Of a stretch of DNA of 44,025 nucleotides, positions 27,415 to 34,885 are shown piece by piece (position 1 is the first letter of the stretch; the number at the start of each line of letters is the position of its first letter). The translations under genes and the position numbers were made by a program. The notes under the pieces were generated by a model that had not been told where the DNA came from, ran no database searches, and was given only the letters and a program-made list of their open reading frames with translations. Source of the DNA: an uncultured Acetobacteraceae bacterium (GTDB lineage Bacteria; Pseudomonadota; Alphaproteobacteria; Acetobacterales; Acetobacteraceae); contig CALFNB010000384.1 in assembly GCA_937902425.1 (NCBI GenBank), positions 1-44,025 of the forward strand, given 5' to 3'.

Positions 27415-27869
27415 CCGCCACCATCGGCAAGGCGGAAATCGCGGCGTTGATTCCGCATGCAGGCGCCATGTGCCTGCTGGACTCGGTGGTTGGCTGGGAC
27501 AGCATCTCGATCACCTGCCTGGCCTCCAGCCACCGTGACGCGGACCATCCTTTGGCCCGCGACGGTCGCCTCGATTGCGTCTGCGGCATTGAGTACGCGG
27601 CGCAGGCGATGGCGGTCCACTTCGGGCTTACTGCCGGTCAGCGGCCCACGTCCGGCTACCTCGCCAGTGTGCGCGACGTGGTTTGCCATGTTGCGCGGCT
27701 GGATCTGCTGGCAGGGGATCTGGAGGTGACCGCCACGCGGTTGGCCGGCGATGCCGCGGGTGCGGTTTATGGTTTTCGCCTGCGTAGCGGCGAAGCAACG
27801 ATCCTGGAGGGGCGCGCGGCCGTCGTGCTCGACGCCGGCCAGCCGCGGGACGGTGGAGGATCCGCATGA
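27408..27869 (+). CDS. Hotdog 3-hydroxyacyl-ACP dehydratase-like protein (ApeP-like)
   Basis: A 153-residue hotdog protein with the ApeP-type signatures LIPHAGAMCLLDSV (near residue 15) and GIEYAAQAMAVHFGL (about 60-75), then GYLASVRDV and the LEVTATRL strand. It is the expected partner of the ApeI-like subunit at 18598-18978. The GTG start at 27408 overlaps the preceding stop by 7 nt. Its own stop lies in an ATGATA overlap (ATG 27866) of the kind that normally starts a coupled gene, but that frame soon runs into repeat DNA. In related clusters a FabG-type ketoreductase and a second ketosynthase follow here; neither is present. Confidence 0.85.
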   Translation: MLAATIGKAEIAALIPHAGAMCLLDSVVGWDSISITCLASSHRDADHPLARDGRLDCVCGIEYAAQAMAVHFGLTAGQRPTSGYLASVRDVVCHVARLDLLAGDLEVTATRLAGDAAGAVYGFRLRSGEATILEGRAAVVLDAGQPRDGGGSA

Positions 27870-27917
27870 TATCAGCCGCCGTAACCGTTGACTCTTGGCA
27901 GTGCTGTCCACGCATTG

Positions 27918-28253
27918 GCATTCTCGGGTCGAGCCCTGTGGCATGCACACATCGTTGGGCTGAACCGTCACCATACTCCGGTGTCGGGACGGGGGCGCCA
28001 GAACCTCGGCAAGTAAGTTTTCTGACACGGAGGAGACAGGGAAAAGGAAGTGTGGCGCTTCGTGCGGGCGGTCGATCATACACCGCTCGAAGTATTCAGA
28101 ATTCTTGCTTTCCGTGAGAATCCGTGTCTTTTCCCTGTCTTCTCCGTGTTAAAGCCTTGCTTTCTTTCGGCCGGCGGACCAACCGATGAACACCAAAGAC
28201 GCACATCTGAATTCGAGATGTGTGAATCTTGTAGGGCTCGACCCTGAGGCATG
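27918..28253 (+). repeat. MITE-like palindromic element, copy A
   Basis: About 336 bp that aligns along nearly its whole length with the reverse complement of copy B (38930-39292). Shared landmarks in order are CACACATCGTTG, CATACTC/CAATACTC, GCCAGAACC, GGCAAGTAAGTTTTC, the ACGGAG-AGACAGGGAAAAGG arm, GATCATACACCGCTC, the complementary arm TTTCCGTGAGAATCC...CTTCTCCGTGTT (28109-28150), AACCAACCGATGAAC and GATGTGTGAATCTTG. Its first internal arm (28024-28047) is shortened: about 20 bp present in copy B are missing, probably by slippage between GGAAAAGG repeats. It fills most of the 484-bp gap 27870-28353, which otherwise has no gene. No transposase is encoded. Confidence 0.8.
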
Positions 28254-28334
28254 CACATCTTGAGCGAGACATTCGCGGGATGCCGCGCGAAGCTCAGCAA
28301 TCAAGTAAGCAAGGATTTAACACGGAGGACGCTG
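28241..28334. repeat. Degenerate half copy of the palindromic element
   Basis: Directly after copy A, the sequence ACCCTGAGGCATGCACATCTTGA ... AAGTAAGCAAGGATTTAACACGGAGGAC resembles the first half of copy B read on the plus strand (CCCTGCAAGATTCACACATCTTGA ... AAGCAAGACTTTAACACGGAGAAGAC). It is therefore a half element in the opposite orientation to copy A, suggesting a nested or repeated insertion. The middle is poorly conserved. Confidence 0.5.
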
Positions 28335-28353
28335 ACCGGCGCGGACGGCACCG

Positions 28354-29136
28354 TCACCGATCGACCGGCTGAATTTCCTCAACGCCGGTTGATGCCTGTC
28401 GCGGCATGCGCGAGCCCGTTAAAAGCGCCGCGGACAATCGCGCATACATGCCGATCAACAGCAAATTATCGCGCAGGTATTTGAAGTGCGAAACACCACC
28501 CTCGACACGGCGAAAATATCGCACCGGAGTGGGAACGTTGATGGGGCGGACGCCCAGCCAGCATAACCGTATCGCTGCTTCGGAGTCGAAATCGAAGCGC
28601 CGCATCCCCGGCGTCTCCGCGAATATCCTGATCAGGGGAGCGATCGGATAGACGCGAAATCCGAACAGCGAATCCCCAATCGCGCCGCGCGGCGTCACCA
28701 CACCGGCGCAGAAATTCGCGATCTTATGCCCAAACACCCGGATACGCGGCGCGCTCTCATCGAACAACGGCAAGCCCAGTACCATGGAATCGGGATGTGC
28801 GAGGGACGCCGCGATCATGACTTCGATATGCTCCGCCGAATGTTGGCCGTCCGCATCCATGGTCAGCGCATGCGTGAAACCCCGCGATCGGGCGAGCTTC
28901 AACCCATGCAGGATCGCCGCTCCCTTGCCTTGATTTCTCGGCAGGATACAAGTGAACAGGCCCGGGTCGTCCTCGGCCATGCGGGTCAATGCCTCTCCGG
29001 TGCCATCCGTGCTGCCGTCGATGACCACGATGACCGGCCATGCGAGCCGACGGGCACCGGCGATTGTCTCGTAGAGGCGCGAGCCGGTGTTGTAACTCGG
29101 AATCAGGACCACATGGGTCAGCCGATCAGCATTCAT
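28354..29136 (-). CDS. Glycosyltransferase family 2 protein
   Basis: A 260-residue GT-A fold glycosyltransferase. The start VVLIPSYNTGSRLYETI, the loop VIVVIDGSTDGTGEAL and the metal/nucleotide motif MDADGQH are the standard family 2 landmarks (close to dolichol-phosphate-mannose synthase types), followed by RNQGKGAAILHGLKLAR. ATG 29136 is preferred over an in-frame TTG at 29142. Glycosyltransferases of this type are common in aryl-polyene and xanthomonadin clusters, where they decorate the lipid-like product. It is the last gene of a minus-strand group (PqiC-like, FAD enzyme, GT2) that faces the plus-strand pigment genes. Only 25-31 bp separate it from the FAD enzyme gene, so they are co-transcribed. 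Confidence 0.88.
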   Translation of the reverse strand: MNADRLTHVVLIPSYNTGSRLYETIAGARRLAWPVIVVIDGSTDGTGEALTRMAEDDPGLFTCILPRNQGKGAAILHGLKLARSRGFTHALTMDADGQHSAEHIEVMIAASLAHPDSMVLGLPLFDESAPRIRVFGHKIANFCAGVVTPRGAIGDSLFGFRVYPIAPLIRIFAETPGMRRFDFDSEAAIRLCWLGVRPINVPTPVRYFRRVEGGVSHFKYLRDNLLLIGMYARLSAALLTGSRMPRQASTGVEEIQPVDR

Positions 29137-29167
29137 ACTCAACCATTACCTGGCGGGCCTGGTGGCT

Positions 29168-30472
29168 TCATGCTTTACCGGACCGCGCCAACGGCCTGGC
29201 GGTATTCCGGGCCAGCAGTCGTTCCGCCTTGGCCGCGAGGGACTTCAGGTAATACAGACCCTTGAACAGGCCCAGGCGGGCGTGGATCGGCGATGGGCGA
29301 AACACGTCGCCCGCCAGCAGCGACATCACCGACTCCCGCAGGCGCAGCGGATTGCCGTTGTTCATGAACAGCGCGCGGATCGCCGGACGGTTGACGCGAT
29401 AGATGAACCAGGAAAACCGCTCCATCGCGCGGTTCACGTCCGCCTCATAGCGGCGCAGCGCGAGCGCGGCCTCGTCCGCCGTCTTGTGCAGACAGGCAGT
29501 GACCGCATCGGCGGCGAGGAACCCGCTCTGCATGGCGATAAAGACCCCTGACGAGAACACCGGATCGATAAAGCCATAGGCGTCACCAACCATGAGATAA
29601 CCGGGTCCGGAAATGCGGTCGGACTTGTAGGAGTAATTCCCGGTGGCGGTTGCCGGGCCGATCAGCTCGGCGTCGCGCAACCGGTCCGACAACGCCGGCG
29701 ACATGGCGATCACGTCCTTGAGAAACGTGGTCACGTCGGTCTTGCGCGTCTTCATGAAATCCGCGTGGCAGACCGCTCCGACGCTGGTGGTTCCATCCAA
29801 CAGCGGAATGAACCAGAACCACCCGTGGTCGAACCAGAACAAACTGATGTTGCCCACCGCCTTGCCGGGCAGCCGCCGCGCGCCGGTGAAATGACCATAT
29901 ATCGCCGCGGTATGATGTTGCTTATTGCTGACCTTGGTTCCCAACTTATTGGCGAGCAGCGTGTCGCGTCCGGAGGCATCGACGAGAAACTTCGCCGCGA
30001 ATTGTTGTTCCCGCCCATCCTCCGCGCGCGCCCGCGCGACGACGCCGCCTTCCGCCGGAAATTCCACCCCGGTGATCCGCCAGCCGTCGATCACCTGAGC
30101 GCCGGTCGCGGCCGCGTGTTTCCACAAAACGTGATCGAACTCCGATCGCCGGACCTCGTAGGCGGAGGAAAGACTCTTGTCCCAGGCTTGCGCGAACTCC
30201 AGGTGCGACGGTTTGTCATGCCATGGAGAAACGAATTCGGCGCCGTATTTGGGGATCCCGATGCGGGCGATCTCATCGGCGACCCCGAGTTGTTCGAACA
30301 ACGGCATGTTCATCGGCAACAGCGACTCGCCGATGTGAAAGCGCGGGTGATGGTCTTTCTCGATCAACAGGACGCGCTCACCGCGGCGGGCCAGCAGGGT
30401 CGCGACAGTCGACCCACCTGGGCCGCCGCCGACCACGAGGACGTCGTACCGCTCGTCGCTGGTAATCACCAT
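29168..30472 (-). CDS. FAD-dependent oxidoreductase, flavin halogenase-like
   Basis: A 434-residue FAD enzyme. It starts with a Rossmann dinucleotide site (VLVVGGGPGGSTVATLLARRGERVLLIEKD) and has the second FAD motif GYLMVGDAYGFIDPVFSSGV. Two features point to the flavin-dependent halogenase group: WFWFIP (218-223), which fits the WxWxIP signature, and a lysine in GIPKYGAEF (K75) at the place of the catalytic lysine. Halogenase-like enzymes accompany xanthomonadin-type aryl polyenes. It could halogenate or oxidise the aryl head, or have lost halogenation. ATG 30472 is chosen (AAGG about 8 nt upstream); a GTG at 30490 in frame is an alternative. It is probably co-transcribed with GT2. Confidence 0.8.
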   Translation of the reverse strand: MVITSDERYDVLVVGGGPGGSTVATLLARRGERVLLIEKDHHPRFHIGESLLPMNMPLFEQLGVADEIARIGIPKYGAEFVSPWHDKPSHLEFAQAWDKSLSSAYEVRRSEFDHVLWKHAAATGAQVIDGWRITGVEFPAEGGVVARARAEDGREQQFAAKFLVDASGRDTLLANKLGTKVSNKQHHTAAIYGHFTGARRLPGKAVGNISLFWFDHGWFWFIPLLDGTTSVGAVCHADFMKTRKTDVTTFLKDVIAMSPALSDRLRDAELIGPATATGNYSYKSDRISGPGYLMVGDAYGFIDPVFSSGVFIAMQSGFLAADAVTACLHKTADEAALALRRYEADVNRAMERFSWFIYRVNRPAIRALFMNNGNPLRLRESVMSLLAGDVFRPSPIHARLGLFKGLYYLKSLAAKAERLLARNTARPLARSGKA

Positions 30473-30572
30473 GGCATCGACCTTTGGCACGAGTTCAACC
30501 GGAGGTTCGGTGGCTTATAGCCGCCAGGCGGGACAGGACGCCAGCGTCGCCGCGCCGCGGAGCACCGGCCCT

Positions 30573-31175
30573 TCACCGCGGGTGAGCCGAGCCCCGGCGC
30601 AGACTGATCGCGATGCGGTCCGCGAGTTGATCGACGGTTGCCTCCATGGCTGACACGATGGCGGCGTCCGTGAGGGACTCTTTGGACCCCGCCGCCGCCA
30701 TGGTCAGGAATGTTCCCCGCTCGGCGACCGCGGCGGTCCCCGGGTCTTGCCCCGGGATCGTCCAGCGCGCGGTCAGCACGCATCGACCATCCGGCTGGAC
30801 ATCGAAGGAACCGACGTCGACCAGCAGCCGTCGGGCGGGCTGACCCGACAGCCACGAATGCACCACCAGCATGCCCGGCAGGCGCCGCTCCAGTGAGGCC
30901 TCCAGCGCATGCGTGATCCCGACCGACAGCCGCTCCCCCCACTGGCCCGTCTTACTCGGCTTTAGTTCGTTGCGGCCATCGCGCAGCAAAATGTCCGTGA
31001 TGTCGAGGTAGTCTGGCAGCGAGACAGTGGGCAACTCCAGCACCGGCCGGCCCGCTTCACCGTGCACGCCCACGATCGGATCGGCTGGCGCGCTGAGCAC
31101 GTAAGTGCGGGGAACCGGGTTGGATGAGCAACCCGTCAGAACGATCAACGCCAGCAACGTCAGATGTGATCTCAT
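30573..31175 (-). CDS. PqiC/ABC-type transport auxiliary lipoprotein family protein
   Basis: A 200-residue lipoprotein. The signal ends in the lipobox VLTGC (Cys 16) followed by SSNPVPRTYVLSAP, and the body has PVLELPTVSLPDYLDITDILLRDGRNELKPSKTGQWGERLSVGITHALEASLERRLPG, which matches the DUF330/PqiC family (outer-membrane lipoproteins that bridge MCE transport systems). Partners PqiA/PqiB or MlaEFD-like genes are absent from the window, so this is an orphan copy. It precedes the FAD enzyme and GT2 genes on the same strand, suggesting a role in envelope delivery of the pigment; this is inference. ATG 31187 in frame is an alternative start. Confidence 0.78.
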   Translation of the reverse strand: MRSHLTLLALIVLTGCSSNPVPRTYVLSAPADPIVGVHGEAGRPVLELPTVSLPDYLDITDILLRDGRNELKPSKTGQWGERLSVGITHALEASLERRLPGMLVVHSWLSGQPARRLLVDVGSFDVQPDGRCVLTARWTIPGQDPGTAAVAERGTFLTMAAAGSKESLTDAAIVSAMEATVDQLADRIAISLRRGSAHPR

Positions 31176-31223
31176 CGTAACGATCATCCCAACAGACCGG
31201 TGCACTGGTTGGTTCCATCCCAT

Positions 31224-31432
31224 GGCTCGCCGGTCACGGGCGTGTCTTTCAACGTGATACTGTTACGCTCTGGCGGCCCTGGGTTGGGCGCCAAAGCAGC
31301 CGGGTCAGGCGACGCCCGACCGCATTAGTGCCAAGTGAACCTCATGGCTGACGGACGATAATTGCCGGCTTTCGATCGGAACAGATTCGGAATCTACTCA
31401 GGTTGCCCTTCGACCCGCGGGTCTGCTCAGTT
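31224..31432. other. Intergenic region without recognised gene
   Basis: About 209 bp between the PqiC-like gene start and the stop of the next minus-strand gene. It should carry the promoter of the PqiC-like/FAD enzyme/GT2 group. I see no repeat, RNA gene or convincing promoter boxes. Confidence 0.35.
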
Positions 31433-32554
31433 TCAAAGCACCGCGATCCGCTCCAGAAAGCGCGCCTTTCGTGCGTGCCGTGCCCGGATTTCCACAATGC
31501 GACGGATGAAATCCGGCAGTGCATCGCGCTCATCCGCGACTGCCTTGAGTTCCTCAAGCAAATCCGCCGCACGGTCGTAGCTGGAGGCGTTGCTCCGCTC
31601 GATTTCGGCCTCGACGTCACGCCACACGCCTTCCCCGCGGCGCGCGATCGCCAGCAGCCGCTGCCGGCGCTTCTCCTCCTGTTGCCGCGCGCGCTGTTCG
31701 CGTTCCTCAGCCTCACGCCGGGCGGCTTGCTGTTGGCGGGCGAGGCTGAGTTCCGCGGCGCGGGCCCGGAGATCAGCGACAGTGCGCGGCGGTGTTGGCT
31801 CCCGTTCGGCATCCAGGCGGTTCCTTACGGCGGCGCGCAATTCGGCGGCGACATGCGGGTCGCCCTCGACCAGCCGCGACAGGAGTGTGGTCTTTGCCTG
31901 ATCGGACAGGCTGGAGATGGCGTCTCGCGCGGCATCGGGCGGGATCGCGCCAAGGCCAGGCACACCTTCACGTTCCGCTGCCGCCTGGACCAGATCGGGG
32001 TCGAGGCAAAAGAACGCGGCGAATGCCTCCAGCCGACCGGTCAGCGGTCCAATTCCCGGCAGCGGTTCCGGCGTGTCCGCACCAACCACGTCAAACTCAA
32101 CCGCCATCAGCCAAATGAGATAAAGCAGCCGCGAATCGCCCGCGAGCAGATCGGCCCGCAACGGCGCCAGCGTATCGAGCAAGCCTGGGCCGTCATCCCA
32201 ATCCACCTCCAGTTCCCGAAGTTCGACGTTGAGGATCAGATGATCTCCCGCGACCCTGACCCTGGCGAATTCGGGGTCAACCAGGCACGCATCGACCACT
32301 CGGCGGTCAATCAATCGTTCCGGAACACGAATCATCAAACGGCGGGTGCCCCAGTTCGCCAGGTAGAGATGGAGGTCGAACCATTCCTCCATCAGCGCAT
32401 TGGGATCACCCTTGAAGTCGCCCCACTGGTAGGTATTCGTGAAACTCGTGGCCGTGATCTGGGCGCGGGACGACAAGGCCCGCAACGAGTTTCGCGCGGC
32501 CGTGTCGAGCAGGCGGTCGATCGCCCGAAATTCGTAATACTGGTATTCGCTCAT
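31433..32554 (-). CDS. Conserved protein of unknown function with C-terminal coiled coil
   Basis: A 373-residue soluble protein. The N-terminal part (EYQYYEFRAIDRLLD, then ITATSFTNTYQWGDFKGDP, then WFDLHLYLANWGTRRLMIRVP) is a pattern I have met in conserved bacterial proteins without known function. The middle is helical, and residues about 265-320 form a charged Arg/Glu/Gln-rich coiled coil (SLARQQQAARREAEEREQRARQQEEKRRQ in part). There is no signal peptide or membrane segment. It is the second gene of a two-gene unit, 32 bp behind the gene that ends at 32587, so the two products probably work together. I assign no activity. Confidence 0.7.
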   Translation of the reverse strand: MSEYQYYEFRAIDRLLDTAARNSLRALSSRAQITATSFTNTYQWGDFKGDPNALMEEWFDLHLYLANWGTRRLMIRVPERLIDRRVVDACLVDPEFARVRVAGDHLILNVELRELEVDWDDGPGLLDTLAPLRADLLAGDSRLLYLIWLMAVEFDVVGADTPEPLPGIGPLTGRLEAFAAFFCLDPDLVQAAAEREGVPGLGAIPPDAARDAISSLSDQAKTTLLSRLVEGDPHVAAELRAAVRNRLDAEREPTPPRTVADLRARAAELSLARQQQAARREAEEREQRARQQEEKRRQRLLAIARRGEGVWRDVEAEIERSNASSYDRAADLLEELKAVADERDALPDFIRRIVEIRARHARKARFLERIAVL

Positions 32555-32586
32555 GATCTCATGTGTCGTCGGAGGGGGGAACGTTA

Positions 32587-33003
32587 TCAGATGGGGTAGA
32601 GTACTTCATCCGTTTCAAGTATGTGCAATGCCTCGGCGAGCGTGACGCCCGAGTGCAACGGCAACCAGCGCCCCGTGTGGCGCATCCAGTAGATATTGAA
32701 CCGATCCGGCCCCATGTGGTCGATGCGAGCAAACGGCGCATCGAATTCCTCGCCGCGGTTTTCTTCAAATCCCGACCGGTAGCGCTGCATGAAGCGATAT
32801 CGCCCGGCACCCCATGCACCATGAATGTCGATGACGTAGTTCCATTGGGTCGGCCTGATTTCCCGCAGGAATCGTGGCTTCAGGACGTCGCGAATAAAGT
32901 TTTCGCAGGCGCTGACGATCGCTTGCTGTTCCAGCGCGTCAGGCCGTGCCGGCCCTGGGCTTCGGCTGGACAATCGCCAGACTTTTGGTTGCTTTCGGGC
33001 CAT
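32587..33003 (-). CDS. Small conserved protein of unknown function
   Basis: A 138-residue protein: a basic start (MARKQPKVWRLSSR), a helical stretch LEQQAIVSACENFIRDVLKPRFL, then WNYVIDIHGAWGAGRYRFMQRYRSGFEENRGEEFDAPFARIDHM and GPDRFNIYWMRHTGRWLPLHSGVTLAEALHIL, which looks like a compact aromatic-rich domain. I recognise it only as a conserved hypothetical type. ATG 33003 is chosen because AAGGA lies about 10 nt upstream and similarity starts after it; the open frame extends far upstream into the AtuA gene in another frame and should not be used. It pairs with the coiled-coil protein gene 32 bp downstream. Confidence 0.7.
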   Translation of the reverse strand: MARKQPKVWRLSSRSPGPARPDALEQQAIVSACENFIRDVLKPRFLREIRPTQWNYVIDIHGAWGAGRYRFMQRYRSGFEENRGEEFDAPFARIDHMGPDRFNIYWMRHTGRWLPLHSGVTLAEALHILETDEVLYPI

Positions 33004-33064
33004 TCCATCGATCCTTGTCCGCCGCACTGGCCACGAAGAGTATGAAACGCCGCGTCCCGATTCG

Positions 33065-34465
33065 TCACCCCTGTATCGTCTCGATCTCCATCGGAAACAA
33101 CGCGTCAGGGTCATCGACCTTGAGCAGATGGTAAACGTTGAACCGGTACGCGGGCCCAAGCGAGACCTCCGGCGGCGTGAACGGAAACGCGAGATTGCCG
33201 GCGGTGGAAAGCCGCCCAGGATAGCCGAAGTGAAGCAGGTACTGCTTGCAGGTACGCACGACTTCTGACGCGCGCTCCCGAGTCGGCGCGATGCATTCGC
33301 CCATGATGAACACTTCGCCGGGCGGCGCCTCGCTCGCGGGCACGACCATGCGAACCCCATCCACGCCGTAAACCCGCCAGCGTAACGTATAATCCTGGGC
33401 CTGATCCTCGCACACCAGATCGCGCACGAGGTCGGACAGCTTCGGCAGAATTTCCTTGCTCTGGGCTATGAAGCGCGGATCGGCGGCACCGGCGAGCAGC
33501 ACCGCACGCTCGCCGATCAGACGGGCGCCCTCCATTTTGATCGTGGGACGGTCAGTGTCGTGCCAGACCGCGCCGGAGACCCGGGTCCGCCGGTCGTCCA
33601 CCGCCTCATACCGCGCGTTCGACAGGTCGAGCATTCCCTCCGGCTCATGCACGGTGAACGGGTCCGCCTGCTCATACAGGCTGTGCGCGGCGACCGAGGT
33701 TGGGGTGGCACGGCGCTCGGGGTTGGTGCTTTCCAGCACGAATCCGTCGTCGTCCAGCTCGGCGATGATCGGGTCGCGCCCACCGGGAACGCAACAAAGC
33801 GAGGCGCACTCGATGATCTTGGCCATGTGCATCGCGAGACCGGCGTCAAAGCCCAACAACATTGGCAGCGCGGCGAAGATGCCGGTGTCGCAGGCGCGGC
33901 CGGCGATGACGACATCGACGTCCGCCTCCAGGGCGCGGCGGAACACGCCAGTGCCCATCTGGCCCACAATGTGAGCAGCTTCGGTGATGTCGTCGTCGGT
34001 CAGGTCCGGCATGTCGTCGAAGCTGACGATCCGGCCGGCGCGGGACGCCTCCAGCAGCATCGGCCGCGACAGATCGGCGCGGATCACCGCCATGCGGAAC
34101 CGCAGCCCGTCGGCGCGCGCGATGTCGCGGATGATCGCCAGCGTCGCGTCGAGATGCGGCGCCGCGCCCGCCGAGCCCGCCGAGCCGATGACCAGCGGCA
34201 CATCCAGGCTCCTCGCCGCCAGCAGCACTTTACGCAGATCGCGACGGGTTGCCTCGGGCGCTGTCGCCATCTCGCCCTTGCCGAGGTAGGTCGGCCCAAT
34301 ATCGATCGAGCCCATGTCGCAGCCGATCAGATCCGGCTGGCGCGCGAGGCCGGTGTTGAAGCCCGGCGTCGGAATGCCGTAGCCGAGCTGGCCGGATGCA
34401 CCCAGCAGACGCAGCGGCCGGCGGGCGCGGCGAACTTCGGACAGAATGCGGCCGGAGGCGCTCAT
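33065..34465 (-). CDS. AtuA family (DUF1446) acyclic terpene utilization-like protein
   Basis: A 466-residue member of the AtuA/DUF1446 family, named from the citronellol/geraniol degradation locus of Pseudomonas. Biochemical function is still unclear. Family segments are LRLLGASGQLGYGIP near the start, DLIGCDMGSIDIGPTYLG, VPLVIGSAGSAGAAPHLD, VIAGRACDTGIFAALPMLLGFDAGLAMHMAKIIEC and the C-terminal YGVDGVRMV and EVFIMGECIAP. ATG 34465 overlaps the stop of the DUF4387 gene (ATGA 34462-34465). Longer starts to 34831 would run out of frame through that gene. AtuA with a DUF4387 partner is a common pair near CoA-dependent acid catabolism; the acid here is unknown. Confidence 0.86.
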   Translation of the reverse strand: MSASGRILSEVRRARRPLRLLGASGQLGYGIPTPGFNTGLARQPDLIGCDMGSIDIGPTYLGKGEMATAPEATRRDLRKVLLAARSLDVPLVIGSAGSAGAAPHLDATLAIIRDIARADGLRFRMAVIRADLSRPMLLEASRAGRIVSFDDMPDLTDDDITEAAHIVGQMGTGVFRRALEADVDVVIAGRACDTGIFAALPMLLGFDAGLAMHMAKIIECASLCCVPGGRDPIIAELDDDGFVLESTNPERRATPTSVAAHSLYEQADPFTVHEPEGMLDLSNARYEAVDDRRTRVSGAVWHDTDRPTIKMEGARLIGERAVLLAGAADPRFIAQSKEILPKLSDLVRDLVCEDQAQDYTLRWRVYGVDGVRMVVPASEAPPGEVFIMGECIAPTRERASEVVRTCKQYLLHFGYPGRLSTAGNLAFPFTPPEVSLGPAYRFNVYHLLKVDDPDALFPMEIETIQG

Positions 34466-34764
34466 AATTCGATCCCCAGCAACGGCGCGTGCTGCTGCGC
34501 GCCATAGACGTCGACGTCGCCCGGATCGCCGGCCATGATGCGGCGCGCGAGCACGATCTTGATGGCGCGGCCGGCGGGATACGGGATGACGGTCACGGCT
34601 TCGGGAGGCACGCCGTACAGCCGGCCGACCGCCTCGGGGCCCAACGCTGGAGATTGCGCGACTCGTTGATAGTCGGCGTCGGTGGCGAACATCACATCCA
34701 GCGTCAGCCGCCGCGGCCCAGCATTTTTGCTGCGTATGACCTGGGCGAGATCGGAGAGTTTCAT
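34462..34764 (-). CDS. DUF4387 domain-containing protein
   Basis: A 100-residue protein covering a whole DUF4387 domain (MKLSDLAQVIRSKNAGPRRLTLDVMF through PYPAGRAIKIVLARRIMAGDPGDVDVYGAQQHAP). The family is small, soluble and found next to or fused to AtuA-family proteins, presumably as a subunit of the same enzyme. ATG 34764 gives the usual family length; upstream in-frame starts to 34893 would add non-family residues and run into the divergent shikimate dehydrogenase gene. It is the first gene of the minus-strand pair and diverges from the quinate genes across about 121 bp (34765-34885), which must contain promoters for both directions. Confidence 0.85.
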   Translation of the reverse strand: MKLSDLAQVIRSKNAGPRRLTLDVMFATDADYQRVAQSPALGPEAVGRLYGVPPEAVTVIPYPAGRAIKIVLARRIMAGDPGDVDVYGAQQHAPLLGIEL

Positions 34765-34885
34765 GGTGACCCGAACAAGGTTGATCCCGCGGCGGGAAGG
34801 ATGCCAGATGCGGGTCCGGGCATGGAGACATGGCCGGCGATGGTCCGCAAGGGCAGCAGGGAGACCCAACGGGGAGTCAAGGTCC

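Noticed and set aside
27866-28117. A short plus-strand open frame (83 codons) starting in the ApeP stop overlap
   Set aside because: Apart from the first dozen codons it is made of the palindromic repeat element; it does not resemble a ketoreductase.
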